Below, piece by piece: positions 1-8,868 of a DNA stretch of 64,000 nt. Where the stretch lies: assembly GCA_022821065.1 (NCBI GenBank), contig JAJEEK010000109.1, forward strand, positions 62,001 through 126,000, read 5' to 3'. The number at the start of each line of letters is the position of its first letter. The stretch's first letter is position 1. This DNA comes from Candidatus Poribacteria bacterium. GTDB lineage: Bacteria; Poribacteria; WGA-4E; WGA-3G. The notes beneath the pieces were generated by a model, which saw nothing but the letters and a program-made list of their open reading frames with translations, was not told the DNA's origin and did not search any database. The translations under genes and the position numbers were made by a program.

Positions 1-23
1 CCTTCCATGAGTCCAACGTACAT
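1..23 (-). CDS. 5' end of a gene leaving the left edge
   Basis: An ATG on the minus strand at 23 opens a frame of seven full codons (M-Y-V-G-L-M-E) that runs off the window. A good ribosome binding site (AGGAGA, complement of 29-34) lies five bases upstream, and this is the main evidence. The gene would be divergent from the one at 439. Too little is visible to name a product. Confidence 0.4.
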
Positions 24-243
24 AGATTTCTCCTGTTAAATGATGGTTTGCGGTAGGTTTAGCGTAAAAAAATAGGAATGTCACAGAAAATACAGCGATT
101 ATACAACACAAAGGATAAGATGACAAGCAAAATGGGGTGTCACGTCAGCGTCATTCAATTATAGGTTTTTAGTGTTTGGTGTTGTCCTTTTCGTAGGTGT
201 TAGTACTTTATATATGTTATGTTTTATAACAAACTGCAGAAAT

Positions 244-272
244 TTTCGCAGCGTTTCGCAGCATTTCGCAGC
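244..272 (+). repeat. Three 10-bp-spaced TTTCGCAGC repeats
   Basis: TTTCGCAGC occurs at 244-252, 254-262 and 264-272, exactly one helical turn apart, about 110 bases upstream of the promoter at 375. The rest of the 24-438 spacer is AT-rich without other recognisable features. The phased spacing could suit a regulator binding one face of the DNA, but no function is shown. Confidence 0.6.
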
Positions 273-374
273 AGATCGAAAAAAAAGATGTCCAATCGAA
301 TAATTTATTAAAATCGGATGACCCTGGTTGTCGCGTAGGTGAGTACCACTGAAGTACTTCGCTATTTTGGTATC

Positions 375-404
375 TTGACATTATTTCTGCATTTATGATA
401 CGAT
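375..404 (+). promoter_or_regulatory. Sigma-70 type promoter for the gene at 439
   Basis: A perfect -35 box TTGACA (375-380), an 18-base spacer and a -10 box TACGAT (399-404) lie about 35 bases before the start codon of the following gene. Confidence 0.6.
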
Positions 405-438
405 ACTTTTATTCAGCAGTGCGGAGGTATTGTTTGTG

Positions 439-1860
439 ATGAACTCAGAATTGATTATTACCAAAATATGCAGTGCCGTTGATCTGATGATCGAAAGTAG
501 CGTGCCATATAAAGGGTTATTTCCATCGATTCTACACGCGCAGACGGGTGAGATGCTAACAGAGAAACCGCCTAAGATTCCGGGACAACGGGATGGGGAT
601 CGCGCACATCTCGGTTGTAACCTGATTCACGACGAACCGCTGCTCGCCACGATGAACGTGCTTGCTGAAACCGAGTCGAAACCGGAATACGCTGAAGCGG
701 TAGATCAATACTTGGAACACTTTGCTCAGAATTGTACGGATACGACAACTGGATTGTTTCCTTGGGGTGAGCATTCGTTTTGGCAGCTGATCGAGGAACG
801 GGTCGGGTGTTCGCGCGATCCTGCGGGTGGTGCCGCCATTCACGACCATCTCCGTCAGGTACCATTATGGCTCTGGCAAAAATTGAGGACGTTTAACCCT
901 GCCTGCGTCCAAAGTTTTGCCGATGGATTGGATTACCACTGGACAGACGGAGAAGGACTCGAATACATCCGCCATGCAAATATTGATACAAAAGCACACC
1001 TCGTTCGCGGGGGACGAGCGTGCGATTTTCCACGGCATTCAGGCTTTTATATCTTCGATCTGGCGTTCGCGTACACGCAAGACCAACGTCCTGAAACCCT
1101 TCAACAAATTCAGCACTATACCGATTACTGGTGGGAAAAACAGGATGCGCGCGGACTTTTACGGATCGAAAGCCGTTCACCGAAGGACGACGCTCGATTT
1201 TTTGAGATGAATGCACCGACGCAAACATTCTCGTTGGGCGTCAGTCTACTTGAATCCGCAGTGCTGATAGAATCCCTTGATCCTGAATTGGCAGAGCAGA
1301 TGCGACGATACGGTTCGGTTTACATTGACGGATTCCTCGCGGCACCGCATAACCTCGAAACTCGTGAGTTCATCAGTTTATGCGAATGTGAGACAGATCG
1401 GATTGTTGAACGCATGTCGGTCTGGGGAAGCGTTTACGGTGCCGGGACAGCGTGCGGTGCAGGGGTGCTATGTCTCGGTGGATGGCGGTTGACCCAGAAT
1501 GAGAAATTGATGGCGTTGGCACACGCAATTGGCGACACCTATCTCAATGAGAAGTTTCCAGTGGATCGCGTTCAGACGGAAGCGTTCAAGATTCCAGCAT
1601 CGGATGCCGGTCTTACGCTTGAATTGTTTGCCGATCTCTACGACATCACCGGTGAATCGGTGTGGTTGGAAGGCGGGGTTGAACTTGCAGAGACAGTGTT
1701 GGAAGTCTATTTTCCAGAAACGCTTCCGTACGGTGCGTCTGCGATTGATTGGTATGAATCACAGATGGGACCCGCTTTCTTGATTCACGGCTTAACCCGC
1801 GTAGCATTATTATCGCGGCACCGAACTTGCCCGCTCGCGCCCAATTATACAGCGCGATAG
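439..1860 (+). CDS. (alpha/alpha)6-barrel (six-hairpin) glycosidase/lyase-like protein
   Basis: A protein of about 473 residues with regularly spaced helical hairpins and aromatic, acidic and His-rich segments (FPWGEHSFW, GGAAIHDHLRQVPLWLW, YHWTDGEGLEYIRHANID, DFPRHSGFYIFDLAFAY). These resemble secreted or cytosolic six-hairpin enzymes such as pectate-lyase-like or epimerase-like barrels; the family call is inference. No signal peptide is visible. GGAGG at 423-427 is too close to the TTG at 430, so the ATG at 439 (11-base gap) or the GTG at 436 is the likelier start. The next gene is a sugar-isomerase-like TIM barrel, which fits a role in uronate or oligosaccharide use. The exact substrate cannot be read from the sequence. 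Confidence 0.55.
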   Translation: MNSELIITKICSAVDLMIESSVPYKGLFPSILHAQTGEMLTEKPPKIPGQRDGDRAHLGCNLIHDEPLLATMNVLAETESKPEYAEAVDQYLEHFAQNCTDTTTGLFPWGEHSFWQLIEERVGCSRDPAGGAAIHDHLRQVPLWLWQKLRTFNPACVQSFADGLDYHWTDGEGLEYIRHANIDTKAHLVRGGRACDFPRHSGFYIFDLAFAYTQDQRPETLQQIQHYTDYWWEKQDARGLLRIESRSPKDDARFFEMNAPTQTFSLGVSLLESAVLIESLDPELAEQMRRYGSVYIDGFLAAPHNLETREFISLCECETDRIVERMSVWGSVYGAGTACGAGVLCLGGWRLTQNEKLMALAHAIGDTYLNEKFPVDRVQTEAFKIPASDAGLTLELFADLYDITGESVWLEGGVELAETVLEVYFPETLPYGASAIDWYESQMGPAFLIHGLTRVALLSRHRTCPLAPNYTAR

Positions 1861-2008
1861 AAAGATCAATAGAAACGTTTGTAGCAGGGCGACTTTGCGG
1901 CGTACTCGCCCAAATGCAAAGTGCATTACCGCCCGTTGGCATTACAGCGTCCATCAATAATTGTAGACTTTACTATATACAGACTACATTAGAAAAGAAA
2001 GGAAAATT

Positions 2009-2785
2009 ATGTCAAGAGTACCAATTGGTTTAGAACTGTTTTCTGTCCGAAATGAGTTGGCAGAAGATGCCCGCGGCACAATAAAAGCGGTCGCAGAGAT
2101 GGGATACGAAGGCGTTGAATTCGCCGGTCCCCCGCAACATCCTGCCGAAGAATTGAAAGGCTATCTTGACGAGTTCGGTCTGGTCTGCTGCGGTTGGCAC
2201 ACACCGTTCAATCTCGTCCAAGAGGATACCCTCGCCGAAACGATTGAATTCAACAAGGTACTGGAGAACCGTTACGTCATCGTTCCGGGTATACCGGGCG
2301 AACTGCGTCAGTCAAAAGCAGATTGGTTGAAGTTAGCCAATACCTTCAACGAAATCGCCGATAAACTCGCAGCACACGATATGGTGACGGGGTATCATAA
2401 CCATCACGTCGAATTTACGCCACTGGACGGCGAGCAACCGTGGGACACCTTCTTTGGAAATACGAATGAAGGCGTTGTGATGCAGCTGGATATGGGCAAC
2501 GCGCTATCGGGCGGTGCGGATCTTGTTGGCATTCTGGAGAGATACCCCGGACGCGCTGGCACAGTTCATCTCAAGCCGTATGACGAATCAATAGGTGAGA
2601 CGGACAGACACGCCGGTTTCCGTCCGATTATCGGTGAAGACAGTGTCCCCTGGGACGAGATCTTCCGTATCTGCGAAACAACCGGTGGCACAGAGTGGTA
2701 TATCGTTGAATATGAAAGCGATGCATACCCACCACTTGAGTCTGTCGAACGCTGTCTAACTGCACTCAAGGAAATGGGTAAATAG
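2009..2785 (+). CDS. Sugar phosphate isomerase/epimerase-like TIM barrel
   Basis: 258 residues of the xylose-isomerase-like (AP endonuclease 2 type) TIM-barrel family. Motifs in order: LELFSVRNEL near the N-terminus, MGYEGVEFAG, GYHNHHVEF, QLDMGNAL, VHLKPYDE and a C-terminal IVEYE. The acidic and His residues in these strands are the usual divalent-metal ligands, so a metal-dependent keto/aldose isomerisation or epimerisation is the family role; the sugar is unknown. The start has a good RBS (AGAAAGGAAAATT-ATG). It lies about 150 bases after the barrel protein on the same strand and may share its promoter. No signal peptide, so cytosolic. Confidence 0.8.
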   Translation: MSRVPIGLELFSVRNELAEDARGTIKAVAEMGYEGVEFAGPPQHPAEELKGYLDEFGLVCCGWHTPFNLVQEDTLAETIEFNKVLENRYVIVPGIPGELRQSKADWLKLANTFNEIADKLAAHDMVTGYHNHHVEFTPLDGEQPWDTFFGNTNEGVVMQLDMGNALSGGADLVGILERYPGRAGTVHLKPYDESIGETDRHAGFRPIIGEDSVPWDEIFRICETTGGTEWYIVEYESDAYPPLESVERCLTALKEMGK

Positions 2786-2824
2786 CCGTCAGCCATCAGT
2801 GGTCAGCAAGAGAATCCCGCGGCA

Positions 2825-3066
2825 GTAGGTTGGGTTGAACGGTGTTGAAAATCAAATGTTGGTATGCCAAAACCCATCAAATCTAACAAAACCGCTTATG
2901 CCTCCAAGAAAACAGTGAAACCCAACGCTCTTTGTATGAAACTCGAAACATGGCGGTAGGATGTCGTTGGGTTTCGCTATAACACTAATTTATTTGAGGG
3001 CGTAGGGCACTCAAATGTGCTTGTGTGCTCCATATCGTTTGTTCAGTTTCGCTCAACCCAACCTAC
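2825..3066. repeat. 242-bp palindromic repeat element with nested inverted repeats
   Basis: Bounded by a perfect 14-bp inverted repeat: GTAGGTTGGGTTGA at 2825-2838 and its complement at 3053-3066. Inside, GAAACCCAACG (about 2918-2928) and CGTTGGGTTTC (about 2963-2973) form a second inverted pair. No coding frame is credible. Together with the small element starting at 3101 it fills most of the 463-base gap between the two isomerase-like genes. The short CCGTCAGCCATCAG stretch at about 2788 resembles the repeats at 23.7 kb. Confidence 0.65.
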
Positions 3067-3100
3067 AATGCTACGATGCTATGATGCGTTTTTTCTAAGA

Positions 3101-3221
3101 TAGGACTTACGCAATTTTGATTGTAGACTGTTTTGTTAGAAGAAAGTTTTCTGAAAACACGGCGTTCCTGTATCACAAACTAACAGTTTGTGGTACAAAA
3201 GAGCATGATGCGTAAGTCCTA
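3101..3221. mobile_element. MITE-like element, copy A (121 bp, 5-bp target duplication)
   Basis: Ends are TAGGACTTACGCA (3101-3113) and TGCGTAAGTCCTA (3209-3221), a perfect terminal inverted repeat. TAAGA flanks both sides (3096-3100 and 3222-3226), which reads as a 5-bp target-site duplication. An internal hairpin CACAAACT-AAC-AGTTTGTG lies at 3174-3192. Two further copies are at 31604 and 33609. No transposase is encoded, so it would need one supplied in trans. It ends 27 bases before the start of the next gene. Confidence 0.8.
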
Positions 3222-3248
3222 TAAGATTGACAATTATGGGGGAAAAAT

Positions 3249-4007
3249 ATGAAGGCCTATTGTGCGAGTACACTTCCGTTTTCTGCTTTTGATTTAACGG
3301 CGTTTGTGAGCGAGTTATCCGAAGGCGGTGTGTCCGCCATTGAACTCGCGCAACCCCATTTTTCGGATCTGGCAGCCGAGACGGTCGCTGAACTGCGCGA
3401 AGAGACTGGAATCCGTTTCAAATCTTTGCTAAGTACGGTACGGGTTGATGCACCAGATGGACCTGAAGCACTTATCTCAATTCTCGACACTGCACAAAGG
3501 CTTTCCGTTCCAATCGTCAGCATCGCGAGTGGTGGCAATGAAACCGCCACTGCTCGTGAGATTGACACGATTATTGGGCATCTCAAAACGATCACAGCAG
3601 AAGCAGAAGCACGCAATCTAACGCTTACGCTCTACGCACACGAAGGGAGTCTCGCTTACAACCTTGAACGCACACAGCAGATACTCAATGCGATCCCTTC
3701 CGAAAACTTCGGTTTTTACTACAGCCCTTACCATTTTCATCGCGCTGGAGACGATCCGGTTGTCGCCTTACGCACCTTGTCGGATCGGTTGCACAATGTC
3801 TATTTCAACTGCGGTGTCGATGCACAAACAGGCAGCGAACCGTTCTGGGGACCGGAGATGGATTTTCCTGCCATTTGTCAGGAGATAAACCGTGTCGGCT
3901 ACACCGAAGAAATCATGCTGATCTATTTGGGATTGAATGTGGAGACACCGCAACCGATTGTTGAAGGGGTCTTAAACGCGCTAGCGAAGTTAGAAACCTA
4001 TTTTTAA
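3249..4007 (+). CDS. Sugar phosphate isomerase/epimerase-like TIM barrel
   Basis: 252 residues, again of the AP-endonuclease-2-like TIM-barrel group but clearly divergent from the gene at 2009. Visible strand motifs are GGVSAIELAQPHFSDLA, LSTVRVDAPDG, LTLTLYAHEG, FYYSPYHFHRAGDD and EEIMLIYLGLN. The central YAHEG resembles the usual GYHNH segment, so metal binding is plausible but less certain than in the neighbour. The SD GGGGGAAAAAT precedes the ATG. Because a mobile element sits just upstream, its promoter is either inside that element or beyond it. Confidence 0.7.
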   Translation: MKAYCASTLPFSAFDLTAFVSELSEGGVSAIELAQPHFSDLAAETVAELREETGIRFKSLLSTVRVDAPDGPEALISILDTAQRLSVPIVSIASGGNETATAREIDTIIGHLKTITAEAEARNLTLTLYAHEGSLAYNLERTQQILNAIPSENFGFYYSPYHFHRAGDDPVVALRTLSDRLHNVYFNCGVDAQTGSEPFWGPEMDFPAICQEINRVGYTEEIMLIYLGLNVETPQPIVEGVLNALAKLETYF

Positions 4008-4194
4008 GCAAAATATCTCATCTCCAATCCCCGCTATCGTCGAGCCTAATCCAAAATTTTCATTTTTTTCAGATTATGCACGTTTTCTGCATCCAAATTA
4101 CGTCTTTAAGATAATCAATCAAACGGTAAAACAATCGTCTCGTTTTATCGATTTTCGTTCAATGTTTAAAGACCTAATCTTTGGAGGTAAAAAG

Positions 4195-5502
4195 ATGATC
4201 TGTAGAATTAAACACGCCATCGTGGTACTATTCCTCCTTGGCAATTTTTCTCTCGCTTCCGCTGCACCGCCCGAAGTGACACGCTTTACATTAAGCAACG
4301 GCATCCAAGTTGTCAGTCTCTACGTTGAAGATTCCACAGATGTATGTATTTTCAGTTATCTGCCCCTCGGACTTGTTGCTGATGGAAAAGCAAAGACACA
4401 GTGGAGCCATCTGATTGAGCATTTGGTGTTACGAACTACGGGTCCCATTAAGAACTATGTAGAACGTAACGGACAAACAACGCACCACGGGATGCATCTG
4501 GACTTTATAGGCACAACGGACAATTGGAAGCACGGTTTAGAATTGCAAGCCAAATGGCTGTCCGATTCACCACTTTCAGAGACAGATTTAGCCGAAGAAT
4601 TACCCAAAGCCTTAAGCGAACTCGACTTTGTTACCAATAATCTGCATACTGGACTTTTCGCAATGGCAGCGTGGAACCAAGTTTTTCGGCATGGTGAGAC
4701 CGATATAGCGATGCGCGGGGCGATTGAATCCGCCGAATTGAATGAACTCCAAGCGTATAGAAACCGCCACTTGGTCCACGCAGATCGTGTACTCTTATGT
4801 GTCATCGGTGGCATCGAACCTGAAACATTGCAATCAGCGATGGAAGAACAACTCGGGGAAATTAAATTAACTGCTAACACGCTTCCCAGTGCGACAACAC
4901 CCGCAGCGGAAAAAAATCGGCGCGCGACTTGGGACGTGAACGTAACGCATTATATGGAAACATACCCGATTCCTGACCCGACACATGAAAACTACGCTGC
5001 ATTTTTCGTGGCGAATGTTCTTTTGAATCAGGCACTCATGATGGATTCGGAACTAAAGCAGTTGACAGGCAGCATCTTCTGCGGTGTAGACCTCATTACA
5101 CCCGAACAGACATATCTATACGTCACCACGGCACTCAAGCCGGATTCAGATATAGAAAAAGTTAAGCAACGGATTGGACAGTTGATAAACCAACTAAAAC
5201 AGCCAGAGAACAATTGGCAGGTTGCAATGACTGCTCCAGCACTCTCCCAGCAATTCAGTGCCCCCATGGATATAGAGATGGTAATGCAGCAGCACAAACC
5301 TGCGGGTATGACAGAAACTATGCTGCTCGGGAACCTGGGTTTACAGTGGGGATTGCTTGAATATCAACACGGTGATACCTTACCAGAGTTTGCAAGCGCG
5401 CTTGCCAATGTCTCCGCAGATGATGTTGCCGATGTTGTCAATCGGTATTTAACCGAAGCGGCACGGATGACGTTAGTTCTCACGCCGCGTGTGTCGGAGT
5501 GA
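4195..5502 (+). CDS. Secreted M16 (insulinase/pitrilysin-like) zinc peptidase
   Basis: 435 residues from the ATG at 4195, chosen because TTTGGAGG stands just upstream and the protein then starts with a clean signal peptide (MICRIKHAIVVLFLLGNFSLASA). The mature part begins with the M16 N-terminal strand (EVTRFTLSNGIQVVSLYVE). It carries the inverted zinc motif H72-L-I-E75-H76, and a candidate third ligand E142 in ALSELDFVTNN, 66 residues after the motif (family spacing is usually a little longer). Length fits a one-unit M16B-type protein with two half domains. It probably cleaves peptides outside the cytoplasm. The following gene, 24 bases on, carries a paralogous domain without these ligands. 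Confidence 0.75.
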   Translation: MICRIKHAIVVLFLLGNFSLASAAPPEVTRFTLSNGIQVVSLYVEDSTDVCIFSYLPLGLVADGKAKTQWSHLIEHLVLRTTGPIKNYVERNGQTTHHGMHLDFIGTTDNWKHGLELQAKWLSDSPLSETDLAEELPKALSELDFVTNNLHTGLFAMAAWNQVFRHGETDIAMRGAIESAELNELQAYRNRHLVHADRVLLCVIGGIEPETLQSAMEEQLGEIKLTANTLPSATTPAAEKNRRATWDVNVTHYMETYPIPDPTHENYAAFFVANVLLNQALMMDSELKQLTGSIFCGVDLITPEQTYLYVTTALKPDSDIEKVKQRIGQLINQLKQPENNWQVAMTAPALSQQFSAPMDIEMVMQQHKPAGMTETMLLGNLGLQWGLLEYQHGDTLPEFASALANVSADDVADVVNRYLTEAARMTLVLTPRVSE

Positions 5503-5526
5503 TATGCGGCATTACGGAGGATTTTG

Positions 5527-7719
5527 ATGGAGAGAGACGACGTTCAGTTGATTCAAAGCATCTTATCTGGCGACGACGAGGCGTTCAGCACCTTGGTTCA
5601 GAAATACCAAAAGAGTGTTCACGCCTTGGCGTGGCGGAAGATCGGTGATTTTCACTATGCTGAAGAGATTACGCAAGACACCTTCCTTCAAGCATACCAG
5701 AAACTCCCGACCCTCAAGAATCGCAACCAGTTTGCAGGGTGGCTGTATGTCATTACAAATAATCTATGCACCGACTGGCTCCGAAAGAAGAGACCTGCGA
5801 TGCAATCGCTGGGAGACGCATCTGTGAGAGCAATGGATAAATTAACGTATGAGCGTTATATCTTGGAACAGCGCGAGAGAGAAGCAGGTGAACGTCGTCA
5901 TGAAATTGTTAAACAACTTCTGGAAAAATTGCCAGAGAGCGAACGCACAGTCGTAACGCTTTACTATCTTGGCGAGATGACCACAAAAGAAATTGGTAAG
6001 TTTCTGGGAGTATCGGTGAACACGATTACGAGCCGACTCCAGCGGGCACGAGAGCGTTTACAAGCATCAGATGAACGCTTGATTAACGAAACGCTCGGCG
6101 GTTGGCAATTGTCTAACAACCTACTCGATAAAATCATGCGGGAAGTTGCGAATATAAAACCGGTATCACCGCCAACTGGGAAACCGTTGCTGCCATGGAT
6201 GGCTCTCGGTACAGCAACAGTTTTGATTATATTGCTGCTCGGTGCGAGTCATCAATATCTTGCCAGATTCCAGCGACCCTATAGTTTCGAGGCACAATCC
6301 GAACCCACTATTGAAATCATTGAGGCACCAGTCGTTCTTGAGACCGATGCCAAACCGGATGTCCGCAATCAAATCGGACGGGCTGCCACCCCCGGCAAAA
6401 ACAGCAGCGCTGGTTCACAGGTTTCTGAGGAGGTCCTGGAACCTACCACTTCAGAGGATTTCCCTAATATTTTTACTTCTAATACCGCCCCTAAGGTGAC
6501 ACGCTTTACGTTAAGCAACGGTATCCGGGTTGTCAATCTCCATGTCGAAAATTCGACGGATGTCGGTATCTTCAGTTACTTACCCCTTGGACTCGTTACT
6601 GATGGGAAAGCAAGAGCGTATTGGAGCCATCTTATTAATCATCTGACAGTCCGAACCGCAGGGCCTATTGATTACAAAACAAGTAACGCAGAGACAATGG
6701 CTGATAATATACGCTTGGATTTCATGGGTAATACGGATAACTGGACACACGGATTGGAACGCCATGCTAAATGGCTTTCAGGACTTCCGTTTTCAGCAGA
6801 AACGCTCACTGAGGAACTTCCGAGAGTGTTATCGCAATTTGACTATATTGAAGCGAACTTGGTAACACATAAGTTGGCACACGTTGCGTGGAACCAAGTT
6901 TTTCGGCATGGTGAAACTGATATAGCGATGCGCCGGGGCATTCAAGCTGCGCAACTCAGTGAACTCCAAGAATATCGCGATCAGCATTTGGTTCAAGCCG
7001 ATCGCGTCCTTCTGTGTATTATTGGTGGTGTTGACCCGGAAACACTGAAAGACACAATGGAACAACAACTCGGAACTATCGGCTTAACTGAGAAGACATT
7101 TCCCGAACTGACAGTCTCCCCAGAGATAGCGAAAGATCAAAACGCTACTTGGGATATCAACGTAACGCATTACATGGAAACATACCCGATTCCTCGCCCT
7201 GAAAATGCAGACTACCCAGCACTCTATGTGGCGAGTCTGCTTTTACGGTTCGCTTGCATGCAGGACGCTCACTTGAAGGAATTGATAGGTTATATTCATT
7301 GTGGTGTTGATCTTGTCACACCGGAACAGGTATACTTATACGTCAGTGCTCCCGTCAAGCCGGATACAGATATAGAAAAGGTTAAACAGCGGATTGAACA
7401 ATTGATGAATCCGTTAAAACAACTGGAAAATAACACGCAGGTACCTATGATTGCCCAGTCCCTTTCGATGGAACTCAGTGCACCGCCGAATATAAAAAGG
7501 CTTATGCAACAGAAACCTGAGAATGTGCCAGAGAATCTGATGCTCCTGCAGCTGGGTGTGAGTTGGGGAACAGTGGAATACCAATATGGTGATACTTTAC
7601 CGCAGCTTGCAAGCGCATTCGCCGATGTCTCTGCGACTGATGTCACCGATGTTGTCAACCGATACCTCACTGAAGATCGTCGGATGACGTTAGTGCTCAC
7701 ACCACAAGCATCGGAATGA
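5527..7719 (+). CDS. ECF sigma factor fused through a TM helix to an inactive M16-like domain
   Basis: 730 residues from the ATG at 5527 (GGAGG six bases upstream; the in-frame TTG at 5524 is too close). Residues 8-90 are sigma region 2 (EEITQDTFLQAYQKLPTL, FAGWLYVITNNLCTDWLRKK). Residues 125-180 are region 4 (LPESERTVVTLYYLGEMTTKEIGKFLGVS, SRLQRARERL). A single hydrophobic helix follows at about 222-240, then a Pro/Glu-rich linker. Residues 322-730 are closely similar to the upstream peptidase. In this copy HxxEH reads H368-L-I-N371-H372 and the third ligand is Q437, so it should not bind catalytic zinc. The topology implies a cytoplasmic sigma domain tethered to an outside sensor domain. 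One continuous frame covers the whole gene with no sign of a frameshift. Release of the sigma domain by proteolysis is a hypothesis. Confidence 0.8.
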   Translation: MERDDVQLIQSILSGDDEAFSTLVQKYQKSVHALAWRKIGDFHYAEEITQDTFLQAYQKLPTLKNRNQFAGWLYVITNNLCTDWLRKKRPAMQSLGDASVRAMDKLTYERYILEQREREAGERRHEIVKQLLEKLPESERTVVTLYYLGEMTTKEIGKFLGVSVNTITSRLQRARERLQASDERLINETLGGWQLSNNLLDKIMREVANIKPVSPPTGKPLLPWMALGTATVLIILLLGASHQYLARFQRPYSFEAQSEPTIEIIEAPVVLETDAKPDVRNQIGRAATPGKNSSAGSQVSEEVLEPTTSEDFPNIFTSNTAPKVTRFTLSNGIRVVNLHVENSTDVGIFSYLPLGLVTDGKARAYWSHLINHLTVRTAGPIDYKTSNAETMADNIRLDFMGNTDNWTHGLERHAKWLSGLPFSAETLTEELPRVLSQFDYIEANLVTHKLAHVAWNQVFRHGETDIAMRRGIQAAQLSELQEYRDQHLVQADRVLLCIIGGVDPETLKDTMEQQLGTIGLTEKTFPELTVSPEIAKDQNATWDINVTHYMETYPIPRPENADYPALYVASLLLRFACMQDAHLKELIGYIHCGVDLVTPEQVYLYVSAPVKPDTDIEKVKQRIEQLMNPLKQLENNTQVPMIAQSLSMELSAPPNIKRLMQQKPENVPENLMLLQLGVSWGTVEYQYGDTLPQLASAFADVSATDVTDVVNRYLTEDRRMTLVLTPQASE

Positions 7720-7809
7720 ATGGAGATGTTTCATCTACAAAAAGTTGGTACTCTGAAAAGCGTTCATGCGATCCAGACAGAAACAGAGTGCATCGCCAAT
7801 AGCCTACTT

Positions 7810-8868
7810 TTAAGTCAAATCTGCGAGTTGTGGCATGACCTCGTTCTTGAGGAGTGTCATTGAGTTCAACCACTGCTCTTTGGGATCCCATTCGTGTCCC
7901 ATAGCGAGTAAGACGCCAAAGCCACCGACTTCATCGTAAAGTTCGCGCAGACGGTTTGCAACATGATCCGGACTTCCAACGATCCATAAGGTCTCTAACA
8001 GATGCTCGAGGCTCATGTCTGCGTCTTCTATATCTTGATTCGGTTTGAAGTGCGCCGGGCTAAATAACTTGAACCAATAGTCCCTAAAATCGCGTCCGAG
8101 CGTGCCTTCAAGTGCCTCTTTACGCGCCTGTTCGGTGGTATCGGCAACATAGACTTCACGTGCAATGCGCCACGTTGAACGAGATGGTGATAAGCCAGTC
8201 TTTTCTGCGCCTTCTGCCACCGCGTCCCAGTGTGTTTTGATGGTAGGCACATGCGCTAAATTAATACTCATCGGAATCCAGCCGCGCTCACCCGCGAAGA
8301 TTAGCGTGTCCGACCTTGCCGAAGACCCTGCCAACGCAATTGGCGGATGCGGTTTCTGGTACGGCTTCATGTGAACACTTACAATGTTCGGACGGTACTC
8401 GGGGATTTTGAATTCCCAAAAATCGCTTTTGTAATGTCCCGGTTCCGGGTCTGTCCAGATTTTGAGGACAGCATCGATCCCTTCTCGTGTTGCTCTACGC
8501 CTGTCTTCGCTTGCCATGAACATCTCCGCATCGCTCGGTGTGGAACTGGAACCGACCCCCCAATGAAACCGCCCGTGCGTTTGATGGTCAAGTTGCGCGA
8601 TGCGATGCGCGACAACAGCGGGGTTATGTATCGGCATACACGTAATCCCCGTGCCAAAAATAATATTCTCTGTCATCGCAGCCGCTTTTGCAATAAAAAG
8701 ATCGGGAGACGGGATATTCTCCCATGTAAATGTGAAATGCTCACCGACATAAGCTTCTTTGTAGCCCAATTCATCAAGGACTATCATCTGCTCAAGATCG
8801 TCGTCTAATGTCTGAGTCGTGTCACTGCCGGGTGGATGCAAAGGCATTGTGAAAAAACCGAGTTCCAT
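7810..8868 (-). CDS. LLM-class flavin-dependent monooxygenase
   Basis: 352 residues of the bacterial-luciferase-like family. Seen: MELGFFTMPLHPPGSDT at the N-terminus, GYKEAYVGEHFTF, FGTGITCMPIHNPAVVAHRIAQLDHQTHGRFHWGVGSSSTPSDAEMF and a late LWIVGSPDHVANRLREL. Members use reduced flavin (FMNH2 or F420) and oxygen to oxidise varied small organics; the substrate is unknown. Length is typical. Transcribed toward the sigma-fusion gene, with about 90 bases between the two stops. Confidence 0.85.
   Translation of the reverse strand: MELGFFTMPLHPPGSDTTQTLDDDLEQMIVLDELGYKEAYVGEHFTFTWENIPSPDLFIAKAAAMTENIIFGTGITCMPIHNPAVVAHRIAQLDHQTHGRFHWGVGSSSTPSDAEMFMASEDRRRATREGIDAVLKIWTDPEPGHYKSDFWEFKIPEYRPNIVSVHMKPYQKPHPPIALAGSSARSDTLIFAGERGWIPMSINLAHVPTIKTHWDAVAEGAEKTGLSPSRSTWRIAREVYVADTTEQARKEALEGTLGRDFRDYWFKLFSPAHFKPNQDIEDADMSLEHLLETLWIVGSPDHVANRLRELYDEVGGFGVLLAMGHEWDPKEQWLNSMTLLKNEVMPQLADLT

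Noticed and set aside
5527-7719. Sigma-M16 fusion as an assembly join of two genes
   Set aside because: The frame is continuous through a plausible TM helix and linker, and the neighbouring paralog has a different N-terminus with its own SD. Kept as real, though resequencing would settle it.
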